NCBI GenBank assembly: GCA_041601535.1
Contig: JBFIHZ010000013.1
Location: 1-25,218 of the forward strand
Source of the DNA: JBFIHZ01 sp041601535
Lineage (GTDB): Bacteria > Pseudomonadota > Gammaproteobacteria > Xanthomonadales > SZUA-36
Length of the DNA: 25,218 nt
Direction of reading: 5' to 3'
In this document: piece after piece, positions 1 to 7,617 of the stretch
How the letters are laid out: every line of letters starts with the position of its first letter
Numbering within the stretch: position 1 is the first letter of the stretch
Program-made: the position numbers and the translations under genes
Notes under the pieces: model-generated
What the model was told of the DNA's origin: nothing
The model's database searches: none
Seen by the model: the letters and a program-made list of their open reading frames with translations, nothing else

Positions 1-717
1 CGGCTGGTCGAACTGATCAGAAGCATGCGCGATGCGGAAGGCAACATCCTGATCGAAGGTTACTCCGACCAGGTGATTGCCCCCTCGCTGCTGGAACTGG
101 AGGCCGTGGCTGCTGCGCCGGACGTGGGCCAGGGCCTGGTCGGTGAACTGGGCATAGGCCGGCCGGAAACCGCCGACCGGCTGGAGCTGGCAATCATGCG
201 GCCGGCACTGAACCTGCGCGGCATTCGCTCCGGTGACGTGGGGGCGGCGGCGCGCAACAGCATCCAGACCTCGGCCACGGCTTCCATAGGCCTGCGGCTG
301 GTGCCGGCGCAAACACCAACCTATCTGCGGGAAATTATCGAGCTGCACATCGAACAGCAAGGCTACTTTATCGTGCACAAGCCACCTACCGCCGAGCAGC
401 GCGCCCGTCACGAGCGTATCGCCCTGCTGGACTGGAGCGAGGCTGGCTACCCGGCCTACCGCGCACCGATGGACCTGCCGATCGCACAGAAAGTGGCCGG
501 CATCGTCGATGAACTGGCCGATGGCAGCCTGATCCGCATGCCAACCATGGGCGGCAGTTTGCCGCTTTACCTGATCGACCAGGCAGTGGGCAGCCCCATC
601 CTGATCCTGCCCATCGCCAATCACGACAACAACCAGCACGGCAGTGATGAGAACATCCGGCTCAAAAACCTGTGGGACGCGATTGAAATCTATGCGGCGG
701 TGCTGACGGGGCTGTGA
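1..717 (+). CDS. M20 family metallopeptidase, C-terminal part (5' end outside window)
   Basis: The frame is open from base 1, so this is the 3' portion (238 codons) of a gene beginning upstream; the ATG at 25 is internal. The segment holds the end of an M20 catalytic domain and the dimerisation domain (residues about 65-150, containing RGIRSGDVG and SIGLRLVP). It ends with the family's C-terminal metal-binding signature, seen as ANHDNNQHGSDENIRLKN, where a His is followed by the D/E-N-I pattern. M20 enzymes are dinuclear zinc amidohydrolases or peptidases (ArgE, DapE, carnosinase types). The catalytic half is missing, so substrate cannot be assigned. It converges with the minus-strand operon ending at 734, leaving only 16 nt between them and no visible hairpin. 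Family assignment is fairly sure; substrate is unknown. Confidence 0.82.
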   Translation, partial: RLVELIRSMRDAEGNILIEGYSDQVIAPSLLELEAVAAAPDVGQGLVGELGIGRPETADRLELAIMRPALNLRGIRSGDVGAAARNSIQTSATASIGLRLVPAQTPTYLREIIELHIEQQGYFIVHKPPTAEQRARHERIALLDWSEAGYPAYRAPMDLPIAQKVAGIVDELADGSLIRMPTMGGSLPLYLIDQAVGSPILILPIANHDNNQHGSDENIRLKNLWDAIEIYAAVLTGL

Positions 718-733
718 GAGAGTCCCAGCAGCG

Positions 734-1357
734 TCACTGTGGCGCTGAGCGGTGTACTTCCTCAAACCGGTCATAAAATCCACTGACGTTAAGTACGATT
801 TCAGCTGCCTGTTCGCCCGTGTTCATCCAGAACCAGCCATTCATGCCTGGAAAGGTGGCTGTAACCTTGCCGTGTCCAGACTGAACACCATCCCGTTCCA
901 GATATCGAACGGCGGGCTCATCGGGGTAGGTGTAGGGCTCACCATGCATGTCCACGTACATCGGCTGGGAGGATTGCCATGAATACACCAGAGTTTCGCC
1001 GGGTTTCATATGCGCCTTGTATTCGACTTCCTCGAGTGAGGCCAGCTGTATGCGGAACTCCTCGGTTTTGAACGGTGTGTCAGAGGAGACCTGTGTACCT
1101 GTTTCCGCAAGGCGGATATTGCCACTCATAATGGCCGCCAGCTCATCATCGATGGCACCGTCATCGGTCGGCGGCTGCTGGTACTCGTTGTCAGCAGCAG
1201 GGTCCGCCACGGTAGTTTGCTCGGCTTCCGCGCCACGCTCCTTGTCTTCCGCCGGCCAAATCACCACCAGCAGCAGGCCGAAGGCGACCAGAATGGCCAG
1301 CAGGGTTGCCGTACCCATGCGGCTGGTGGAATTCCCATCCGTTCCTTGCGCGTTCAT
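734..1357 (-). CDS. Membrane-anchored periplasmic protein of the HupE-linked operon
   Basis: A 207-residue protein with a short polar N-terminus, one hydrophobic helix (about residues 17-34, ATLLAILVAFGLLLVVIW), an acidic low-complexity linker (about 35-75) and a folded C-terminal domain. That domain is rich in aromatic residues (MYVDMHGEPYTYPDEPAVRYL, GMNGWFWMN) and likely periplasmic. The start codon overlaps the HupE-like stop as ATGA (1354-1357), so translation is probably coupled. I recall proteins of this size annotated as 'transmembrane anchor protein' beside HupE/UreJ-like genes; that is memory, not a search. The beta-rich domain could be an extracytoplasmic partner of the permease. 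No catalytic motif is visible. The ORF is certainly real; function is unknown. Confidence 0.78.
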   Translation of the reverse strand: MNAQGTDGNSTSRMGTATLLAILVAFGLLLVVIWPAEDKERGAEAEQTTVADPAADNEYQQPPTDDGAIDDELAAIMSGNIRLAETGTQVSSDTPFKTEEFRIQLASLEEVEYKAHMKPGETLVYSWQSSQPMYVDMHGEPYTYPDEPAVRYLERDGVQSGHGKVTATFPGMNGWFWMNTGEQAAEIVLNVSGFYDRFEEVHRSAPQ

Positions 1358-2079
1358 GAAATAACATAACCTCTCAGGTGAATGCCCATCAGCACGAAAC
1401 CAGCCGTCATCAACAGCCAGTTTGCCGCGAAGGCGTGTCGTTCGAAGCGGCCGTGTTTACGCCATAGCACGAACACGGCAAGCATGACAGTCAGCGCTAT
1501 CAGCTGACCCAGTTCAACACCCATGTTGAACGAAAGAATATTGATTACCAGTCCGTTCTGCGCCAGCTCATAAGTTTGCAGCTTGGTGGCCAGGCCGAGA
1601 CCATGGAACAGGCCGAAAGCAAAAACCGCCACTCGGGGATCGGGTTGCATCCCCAGCGTTTTGAAACCACCCATGTTTTCAAACGCCTTGTAAGCCACCG
1701 ACAAACCGATGATTGCGTCCACCAGTTGAACATTCGCATGTATGCCGCCGAGCACGCCCAGCAGCAAGGTGAAGCTGTGGCCCAGCGCGAAGAACGTAAC
1801 GTAGGTAGCCACGTCTCGCAAACGGCGCAGGAAGAAGATTACCCCGGCCAGATACAACAGATGGTCCACCCCGGTGACCATGTGCTTGACACCCAGGTAC
1901 ATATATTCCCACACGGCCGGGCCGGTATTGCGGATCAGGAACTGTGAGTCGCTGCGGGCGACGTCGTGCGCCAGAACAATCACCGGGCAAAGCACCATCA
2001 GCAACGCAGGCGCCCAACGTAAACCAAGCCGCCCGAGCCAGGCGCGCTCGCGGTGTGCCACTGAGGCAGGCCCGCTCAT
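1354..2079 (-). CDS. HupE/UreJ family membrane protein (putative Ni/Co or other metal permease)
   Basis: About 241 residues from the ATG at 2079, which overlaps the upstream TGA as ATGA; a start at 2124 is possible but would overlap the upstream gene by 49 nt. There is a signal-like first helix ending VIVLA-HDVARSD, then about six membrane helices. HupE/UreJ signatures are visible: GVKHMVTGVDHLLYLAG (the H...G-DH metal motif), ALGHSFTLLLG and FGLFHGLGLA. Family members move Ni2+ or Co2+ for hydrogenase and urease maturation, but no hydrogenase or urease gene is in this window, so the substrate here is open. It is the third gene of the operon starting at 3044. The first residue after the predicted signal cleavage is a His, as in characterised HupE proteins. 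Confidence 0.85.
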   Translation of the reverse strand: MSGPASVAHRERAWLGRLGLRWAPALLMVLCPVIVLAHDVARSDSQFLIRNTGPAVWEYMYLGVKHMVTGVDHLLYLAGVIFFLRRLRDVATYVTFFALGHSFTLLLGVLGGIHANVQLVDAIIGLSVAYKAFENMGGFKTLGMQPDPRVAVFAFGLFHGLGLATKLQTYELAQNGLVINILSFNMGVELGQLIALTVMLAVFVLWRKHGRFERHAFAANWLLMTAGFVLMGIHLRGYVIS

Positions 2080-2558
2080 TCCAGGTAAGGGATCAGCCGC
2101 CCGAATACAATGACTGCGGTCCACAACAGCATCGAGATGCCCGCAATCCAGCGTACCGTGGCCGCCGGCGAATAGTGAGGTTGTGATGCGATGCGCTCCC
2201 AGTCAGCCGCAAACTTGAACCACAGCGCATTTGCGCCGGCCAACACCATGGCCAGCACTTTGAGCCGAAACGCCGTATTGGAGTAATACCGGAGCGGATC
2301 GGTGAACAGGAACAGCACGCCGGTACTCAGATTTATAATGAAACCGAGCAGTGCAACCGGTACAAAACCCATAACCGCGTTAACCGGTACGCGTGCTGCC
2401 AGCCCCATCAGCCGCAGATCAACCACGTACAGGGCGCCGATCAACAGGATCAGGCCGATGAAATGTAGGGCCTCCAGGGTGGGAAAGGCCCACCACGTAT
2501 CCAGAATCAGGCTGGAAAGCGCGCTGTTCTGCATCCATGTGAGTATGCTATCCATCAT
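2076..2558 (-). CDS. DUF6644-type four-helix membrane protein, copy 2
   Basis: A 160-residue integral membrane protein with about four helices. Conserved points are W23-x-x-P26, H32 in helix 1 (LEALHFIG) and D47-L-R49-x-MGLA at the end of helix 2. It aligns through its length with the gene just upstream (2565-3044) with a four-residue offset: the W, P, H, R and MGLA positions all match, and both end with a GRLI-Y motif. The two are therefore tandem paralogues. Two adjacent ATGs (2558 and 2555) follow an AAGGGGG ribosome-binding site; the second is better spaced. The gap from the upstream stop is 6 nt. I assign DUF6644 from memory of the family pattern. No biochemical role is known to me. Confidence 0.75.
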   Translation of the reverse strand: MMDSILTWMQNSALSSLILDTWWAFPTLEALHFIGLILLIGALYVVDLRLMGLAARVPVNAVMGFVPVALLGFIINLSTGVLFLFTDPLRYYSNTAFRLKVLAMVLAGANALWFKFAADWERIASQPHYSPAATVRWIAGISMLLWTAVIVFGRLIPYLE

Positions 2559-2564
2559 GCCCCC

Positions 2565-3044
2565 TTAAAACTCCTTCCAGTCCCAGTATGCGATCAGCCG
2601 CCCCATAACGATAACGCCCAGCCAGGCGACACTGGATATCGCAGCCATCAGTTTCAGCGGCGGGGGTGGTGAAGTATCGTTCAGACGATTCGACGCATTG
2701 AATAGCCGGCGTGACATGACCACCAGCAACGCTATGCCCACGCTCAGCAAAGTCATCTTGATCCAGAACGGCGAGCTTTGGAAAAAGGCATCCGCATTGG
2801 CGACAAACAGCATCGAACCGGAAATCACATTAACCACCAGGCCAGCCAGCGCCACCCGGTACACCGTCCGCAATGCGCTCAGGGGAATGGCTGATGCCAG
2901 CCCCATAACGCGCAAATTAATCATTAATACAATGCCTGCCAGGACAGCCATTCCGACCGCGTGTGAACTCAACACAATCGGATATCCCCAAGCCGTTTCC
3001 TGGACCAGGCGCGCTATTGCAGAACTTTCAAGCCATTCGAGCAA
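2565..3044 (-). CDS. DUF6644-type four-helix membrane protein, copy 1 (TTG start)
   Basis: A 159-residue membrane protein and the first gene of the HupE-type operon. The start is a TTG at 3044, chosen because a strong Shine-Dalgarno (GGGGAGGG) lies 5 nt upstream and because the N-terminus (LEWLESSAIARLV) aligns with LTWMQNSALSSLI of the next gene. Features are W19-G-Y-P22, H28 in helix 1, N43-L-R45-VMGLA, and a C-terminal GRLIAYWDW. A buried His near the start of helix 1 and an Arg at the end of helix 2 are kept in both copies, which would suit heme or metal binding; that is inference only. Divergence between the copies suggests an old duplication and perhaps a heterodimer. Confidence 0.75.
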   Translation of the reverse strand: MLEWLESSAIARLVQETAWGYPIVLSSHAVGMAVLAGIVLMINLRVMGLASAIPLSALRTVYRVALAGLVVNVISGSMLFVANADAFFQSSPFWIKMTLLSVGIALLVVMSRRLFNASNRLNDTSPPPPLKLMAAISSVAWLGVIVMGRLIAYWDWKEF

Positions 3045-3387
3045 GTTACCCTCCCCGCGTTAACTGGCAGTTGCACTTTGCGGGTCAAGCCCGGTACCTG
3101 GCGCAGTTGCCTGATGGATGTATGGACGTACGACAGTTAGGAATCACCCATATCTCACAGGTTATTAAGGAGATTTACGCGCGCTGCGGCAATCCGGAGA
3201 TTGCAGCCTCTATCCGAGAACTGCAGCCGGCATCTGAAAAAGACTGATTACGTAGCATTGGACGTGTCGGCGGTGGCTCGAGTTGAAGAAGAAGCAACAA
3301 GTTCAGGCCTGGACGGCGCGGATTGGGCGTAGCATTGCCGCAGCACAGCAGCCGAACTCCGGGTATCGGAAACGAACATACGGATTC
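3045..3387. other. Intergenic region with possible decayed coding remnant
   Basis: This 343-nt gap separates the AraC gene from the DUF6644 operon, so it should hold the operon promoter. I found no convincing -35/-10 pair. On the plus strand there is an open stretch from ATG 3122 to TGA 3247 (41 codons, beginning MDVRQLGITHISQVIKEI) with protein-like composition. A second frame from about 3246 runs to a TAG at 3332 (DYVALDVSAVARVEEEATS...). Neither has a good ribosome-binding site. They could be two pieces of a frameshifted, decayed gene or chance reading frames. I do not recognise either. Confidence 0.3.
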
Positions 3388-4407
3388 CTAATTGAGCAAG
3401 TTTCCGCCGCTGGATTTACGCAAGGTCTCACGTGGCAACTCGCCAAACTTCTGTTTGTAAGCGGCGCAGAAGTGGCCAAGGTGAGAGAACCCGTAGTTCA
3501 TTGCAATTGTGGTAACCGAGGTTCGGCGGGGCTCCATCCGGCTCAGGGTGTCATGCACCATATCCAGGCGAAGCTCCTTCAGGTAGCGCATGGGGGTGGT
3601 ATTCAGGTGACTTCTGAAACCGGCAAACAGGGCACGGGTGCTTACATCAGCGGCTTCCGCAACATCTTCCGGGCCGATGGCCTCGGCGAAATTGGTGCGC
3701 ATGAATTCCTGTGCCTTGGCAATATAGGCCGGTCGTGGTGACGCGGTACCACTGGCCAACTCATCCTGATAATTATGGTCCAGGCAATTGATCAGGGCCG
3801 ACATCAACAATGAAGACATATGCTTCTTGGCGATGGATGAGCCGGAAATACCGCCGGTTTCAGTCAAGGTCATGGCCATGTAGCGCAACAAATTGGTTAC
3901 CTCTTGCGCCGATGAGGTGGTCAATGGCACTGCCGGGGCGAATGTAATGGGGAGGCCCAGATGGCGGCCGAGGTGTTGCTCCATCTGGCGCTCAAGGTCA
4001 CTGCGCTCGATGCGAACGATCAGCTGTTCACACCCTTCGCCGAATTGCATATTGACGCCCAGCGTCGGCGAAATCATCACCGCTTGTTTGGGGTGGCAGT
4101 AAACCGGCTTTTTATCGACGGTGACAAATGCTTCACCTCGAATTGGAATCTGCAACAAAAAGAAGTCCTTGAGCACCTGTGGACGCACACTCACGCATGC
4201 ACCATGGCGATGATAAATCAGCGAAACTCCTTCCAGCTGAGCCTGGCTGATGGCCACGTCCAGTACCTGATTACGGCCCATTACATCCAGGCGGTGAGGC
4301 ACAAAAAGACAACCGATGTGTTCGCGGGCAGCGTCCAGATCATTGGTCATATAAGGATTAAGGCCGGCCAAATGCGCAGTGGTGCTAGCCAGTTCTGTCA
4401 TCATCAT
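3388..4407 (-). CDS. AraC family transcriptional regulator
   Basis: A 339-residue regulator. The N-terminal half (about 40-200) resembles the AraC_binding_2 type sensor domain seen in XylS/FeaR-like regulators of catabolic genes (FFLLQIPIRGEAFV, HPKQAVMISP). The C-terminal domain (about 235-335) has the two helix-turn-helix units: AEAADVSTRALFAGFRSHL and the diagnostic second motif TTIAMNYGFSHLGHFCAAYK followed by FGELPRETLR. The gene starts at a run of three ATGs (4407, 4404, 4401) with GAGGG 6-8 nt upstream. It lies 109 nt downstream of the receptor/hydrolase operon, on the same strand, so it is a good candidate for its activator. The effector is not predictable. Family confidence is high; the regulon is inferred from position. 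Confidence 0.92.
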   Translation of the reverse strand: MMMTELASTTAHLAGLNPYMTNDLDAAREHIGCLFVPHRLDVMGRNQVLDVAISQAQLEGVSLIYHRHGACVSVRPQVLKDFFLLQIPIRGEAFVTVDKKPVYCHPKQAVMISPTLGVNMQFGEGCEQLIVRIERSDLERQMEQHLGRHLGLPITFAPAVPLTTSSAQEVTNLLRYMAMTLTETGGISGSSIAKKHMSSLLMSALINCLDHNYQDELASGTASPRPAYIAKAQEFMRTNFAEAIGPEDVAEAADVSTRALFAGFRSHLNTTPMRYLKELRLDMVHDTLSRMEPRRTSVTTIAMNYGFSHLGHFCAAYKQKFGELPRETLRKSSGGNLLN

Positions 4408-4516
4408 AAACCGCCCTCATTGTGTCGACCGTGAAAAAACTTCCTACAGGAACAGGCCGGGAATTTTTGCCTACTTACCGTTTGCTCATCGTACGCTTCC
4501 TTTATACCGAACCGTA

Positions 4517-5308
4517 TCAGGTTTTGCCACAGGCAAGCGGCCGCCAGTCATCGCCATTGGGTAACAGTTTGAAATGTGTGCTGGTGATGAACTCGCGTGA
4601 CAGAAACTGCGGATCGTCCACGATGCTGGTAACGATGAGCCATGTATCGCCAAATGCCGTGATGCGGTCGTAATACTCAGTCAACCGTGCACCGCCACTG
4701 TAAGGCACCCCGTTGCTACGCAGATAGCCGGGTGACAGGTTATTGGTGATTACTTTCAGCCCGGACTCCTGCCAATTGGCAATTGAATCACCCTGCAGGG
4801 ACGGTTCACCCCCAGCGACTTCATTGCCGTTGAAATGAAAATGCCGGGTTTGCATACCGTGGTCTGTGTCCAGCCGAAGGGTGTCGTCATCTTCCCAATG
4901 AAGATGAACGCGCATCGGATTGCGCAACAACCCGGGCGCACCGAATTGCTTACAACTCGCGGAATCTGTCTCCGGACTCCACTTTTCCGTTTCCAGTTCC
5001 CCTTGTAGGTTTAATGGAAGGCTGGCGATATCGCCTTTCGGTGGCGTCTTCATACGCCAGCGCCAGTCTTCGGTGACTACCGATACCCAATAACCGGTCA
5101 GGTCCACCGGAGCGCCGGCCCGATTTTGTTGCCTCTTTGGTCCCCCGCCCAAGCGGCACTCCGCATTGACGTCGTAATCACATTTGCGTTGTTTATGCGG
5201 CTGATCTTCGCTGGCCGATTGAGCCCACACAGGAAGCGCGGCCGGCACTGCAACCAACGCCATGCAGATAACCGACAGTAGGGTTGTTCTGGTTAATTCC
5301 ATTGCCAT
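4517..5308 (-). CDS. Secreted DLTG-W family protein (A), last gene of receptor operon
   Basis: A 263-residue protein with a Sec signal peptide (cleavage near PVWA-QS, residue 30). The mature part opens with a Cys-containing segment (C43, C51), then VDLTGYW (69-74) and a second acid/aromatic block. It shares an ordered series of motifs with the proteins at 6744-7604 and 14004-14900: GDSIANWQESGLKVITNNL (173-191), SNGVPYS (198-204), YYDR (212-215) and DDPQFL (231-236), then a final Cys (260). The three are therefore homologues. The beta-rich pattern suggests a periplasmic ligand-binding or lipocalin-like fold, which is only a guess. No catalytic signature is visible. It lies 24 nt after the DUF6152 gene. 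I do not recognise a named family. Confidence 0.7.
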   Translation of the reverse strand: MAMELTRTTLLSVICMALVAVPAALPVWAQSASEDQPHKQRKCDYDVNAECRLGGGPKRQQNRAGAPVDLTGYWVSVVTEDWRWRMKTPPKGDIASLPLNLQGELETEKWSPETDSASCKQFGAPGLLRNPMRVHLHWEDDDTLRLDTDHGMQTRHFHFNGNEVAGGEPSLQGDSIANWQESGLKVITNNLSPGYLRSNGVPYSGGARLTEYYDRITAFGDTWLIVTSIVDDPQFLSREFITSTHFKLLPNGDDWRPLACGKT

Positions 5309-5332
5309 TATTCCAGCCCATCAGTGGATGGT

Positions 5333-5746
5333 TCAGTTGAATGTTTCATTGTCTTCGAAACCCCACCGAAAGCCATCAGAAGGCCGTTCGATGGTACGCA
5401 ACAGCACTCGCTTTTCATCCGCGTTTCGCGCCGGCAGTCCATTAACAATGACGTGGTCCCCGGGCTTCAGGCTTGCCCGTGTTATGCCGTGCCGCCCCAA
5501 AGCGGAAGCCGCGCCCCATTCCACGGCGTAGCGCACCACAGTGCCGGAATCGTCGGTGACGTTAAGATGCACGTAGCTGTGCGGGTTTCGGAACATGAAG
5601 GCAATCAGGTCGCCTTCGATACTGGTTTTCTCACCATCCACATAGGTGGCCGGAAATGAATGGTGGGCCATGGCTTGTGCGCCAGAGAGCAAGCCCAGTA
5701 TGGTCAGCACTCGCAGCAGTCCAACACGGGGAAGTTTCAGCATCAT
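5333..5746 (-). CDS. DUF6152 family secreted protein, mature N-terminus His-His-Ser
   Basis: A 137-residue protein with a signal peptide ending AMA, followed by H28-H29-S30. The cut after Ala27 satisfies the A-x-A rule and would leave His as residue 1 of the mature protein. DUF6152 hallmarks follow: EGDLIAFMFRNPHSYVHL (NPH at 54-56), an EWGAASAL segment, and LKPGDHVIVNGLPARN. The fold is expected to be a small beta barrel. Its ATG directly abuts the TAA of the MBL gene, and AGGAGG lies inside that gene's last codons, so the two are translationally linked. The paralogue is at 13574-13984. The invariant His residues suggest metal binding, but no function is established for this family to my knowledge. 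Confidence 0.8.
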   Translation of the reverse strand: MMLKLPRVGLLRVLTILGLLSGAQAMAHHSFPATYVDGEKTSIEGDLIAFMFRNPHSYVHLNVTDDSGTVVRYAVEWGAASALGRHGITRASLKPGDHVIVNGLPARNADEKRVLLRTIERPSDGFRWGFEDNETFN

Positions 5747-6760
5747 TTATTTCGCCTCCTGGGCCTTTAATTCGTTGTACACCGCTTCGATGAACTGCTG
5801 CGTGGTCCAGAACCCGGAATCGGTGCCATAGCGCACATCGAATCCAAACGTCGGACGGGCGGCGTAGACTTCTTGCAGCGTCATTCCTTCGCGAATACGC
5901 TCGAGGATAAAACTTCGAATCAGGGTGAGCATGTCGCGGTACTCCACCACCTCAGATTCATCGCACAGCCGGCCATGACCAGGAATGATCAGCGTGCCTC
6001 CTTCCTGAAGGGCTTCCGGCACAGCAATCTCAATAATGCGGTTCAAGGCATTGATAATGCCCTCGAGCGATCCACCGTTGGCCACGTCGATATAGGGATA
6101 GCGTGTAGTGATGAACAGATCTCCGGCGCTGATCACATCCGAACCACGGAAATAAACGACGCTGTCGCCACCGGTATGCGCATCCGGTTGGTGCAACAGT
6201 CGCACAGCCTCACCGTTGAAGTACAAATCCTTGCTGGCAGTGAAGTAGGTGGAGGTTGGCCAGTATTCGAACTCTGGCGGCTGTTCCCGCGCGCTCATGG
6301 CAATCAGAACGTTTTCATGGGCGTAAATGGGCGCTCGGTTCTCTGCAGCGTCCTCCACGGAATAGTTCTGGTTGAACAGCGCGTCCCCCGCCATGGATAC
6401 GGCTGCGTTACCGCCGCTATGGTCCGGGTGCCCGTGGGTGTTGATGACATGCCGTATGGGTTTGTCTGATAGTGTGCGAATCGCAGCCAATAGCGAATCT
6501 GATTCTCCCTCGGACAGGGTATCAACCACCAATACCCCCTGATCGCCTACCTGCACCGTGGCATTGGCGCTTTCACCAACCAGCATGTAGACATTGCCAC
6601 GCACGTGCCAGATTCCAATTTCGTCGGGAGCATGGGCTTCGCTGGGAGGCTGGGCGCTGCAGGCGACCGGGCCAAGCGCCAGTAACAGGCCCATTGCCCA
6701 GTGCAGCACCAAATACATCGGGCTGGCGGTCAGCCAGCTTGGTTCAGTCCGCGCGTTCAT
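5747..6760 (-). CDS. MBL-fold metallo-hydrolase, exported
   Basis: A 337-residue protein. It shows the full metallo-beta-lactamase-fold metal set: THGHPDH (H109, H111, D113, H114), PDAHTGGD (H195), SAGDLF (D213) and PGHGR (H262), enough for a dinuclear zinc site. An N-terminal hydrophobic helix (about 16-32) is followed by PVAC (Cys34), which could be an imperfect lipobox or a simple signal anchor; the enzyme is therefore probably periplasmic. The spacing resembles the glyoxalase II or quinoprotein-relay-type hydrolases rather than class B antibiotic enzymes. The start at 6760 overlaps the preceding gene by 17 nt and has only a weak upstream GGGG. Substrate is unknown; in this operon it may act on an ester or lactone released from the imported compound. 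Confidence 0.85.
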   Translation of the reverse strand: MNARTEPSWLTASPMYLVLHWAMGLLLALGPVACSAQPPSEAHAPDEIGIWHVRGNVYMLVGESANATVQVGDQGVLVVDTLSEGESDSLLAAIRTLSDKPIRHVINTHGHPDHSGGNAAVSMAGDALFNQNYSVEDAAENRAPIYAHENVLIAMSAREQPPEFEYWPTSTYFTASKDLYFNGEAVRLLHQPDAHTGGDSVVYFRGSDVISAGDLFITTRYPYIDVANGGSLEGIINALNRIIEIAVPEALQEGGTLIIPGHGRLCDESEVVEYRDMLTLIRSFILERIREGMTLQEVYAARPTFGFDVRYGTDSGFWTTQQFIEAVYNELKAQEAK

Positions 6761-7604
6761 TGGTCACAGTGCCCCCGTTTTCAATATACGATGGATACAT
6801 GGTCTCAGCGCCACCCCAGGCGGCTTCGCGGGACAGATGATATTTTTTCGCGAACTCATCTGCATAGGGGTTCTTCCATGGGAAATAATGCGGTACGAAA
6901 CCTGGTTCCCGTTCGGCCAGCTCCGTGACGATTTCACATTTCCAGGGTGGAATTTCGCGATGCAGGTCCTGCGTGTAGTTGGTGGTGTGAATCAACGGCT
7001 CGGTCAGGTAATCCGGGTCCTGCACAATTCGCGCCACCGTCAGGTGATCATCATGGCGGATGTAGTACACGATAATGGTGGCCCGGTCGCTGCGCGGCAC
7101 GCCATTGCGCCTGGAGTAGGCTTCCTTGAGGTGAGTGGTGGTGATTTTGAGCTTGTCGCCATCCCATTCCCCGGTGGAAAAGCCCTGATAGGCATGGGGC
7201 GCGTATTCTGGCGGATGCGGTCGGCCATCCAGCCACACGGTTTGCTTTTCTTCTCCCCATTGGCGATGTGATTTGTAAGCGATCAGTTCCTGGGTGAACG
7301 GGTCGATATCTTTCCAGATACGAAAATTGGTCCAGAATACGGTGTAGTCCAGTGGCAGCTGGGCACACTGCCGCTCGGGCTGATTGATCAGCGAGGGGTT
7401 CCAGCTGAGCGCGCGTTCACGGGCCGCGTCGGTGATGGGCAGGCCGGTGAAATCTGCGATGTCCGGCCCGGTTCCCACTTCGATCCAGTCCTCGTGGTAC
7501 GCCACGAACCAGTTCCCGGACAAGTCCATTTGAGCCTGGACAGTAGCGGCGAAAAACATCATCACCAGCATCTGTCCCGCCAGACTTTTTGTGCGTTTTG
7601 ACAT
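6744..7604 (-). CDS. Secreted DLSG-W family protein (B)
   Basis: A 286-residue protein from the ATG at 7604; the frame stays open to 7883 but that extension lies inside the esterase gene and lacks a signal sequence. The signal peptide is residues 1-24 (cut near VQA-QM), and the mature protein begins with MDLSGNW. It has homologue-defining motifs in the same order as protein A: GFSTGEWDGDKLKITTTHL (141-159), RNGVP (166-170), YYIR (180-183) and QDPDYL (195-200), with a conserved mid-protein Cys80 and a DGRPHP segment shared with protein C. It follows the esterase by 13 nt. It is probably a periplasmic beta-rich protein. Role is unknown; the presence of three relatives in one locus suggests binding or processing of the same compound class. 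Confidence 0.7.
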   Translation of the reverse strand: MSKRTKSLAGQMLVMMFFAATVQAQMDLSGNWFVAYHEDWIEVGTGPDIADFTGLPITDAARERALSWNPSLINQPERQCAQLPLDYTVFWTNFRIWKDIDPFTQELIAYKSHRQWGEEKQTVWLDGRPHPPEYAPHAYQGFSTGEWDGDKLKITTTHLKEAYSRRNGVPRSDRATIIVYYIRHDDHLTVARIVQDPDYLTEPLIHTTNYTQDLHREIPPWKCEIVTELAEREPGFVPHYFPWKNPYADEFAKKYHLSREAAWGGAETMYPSYIENGGTVTNERAD

Positions 7605-7617
7605 GTTCAATCCACAA

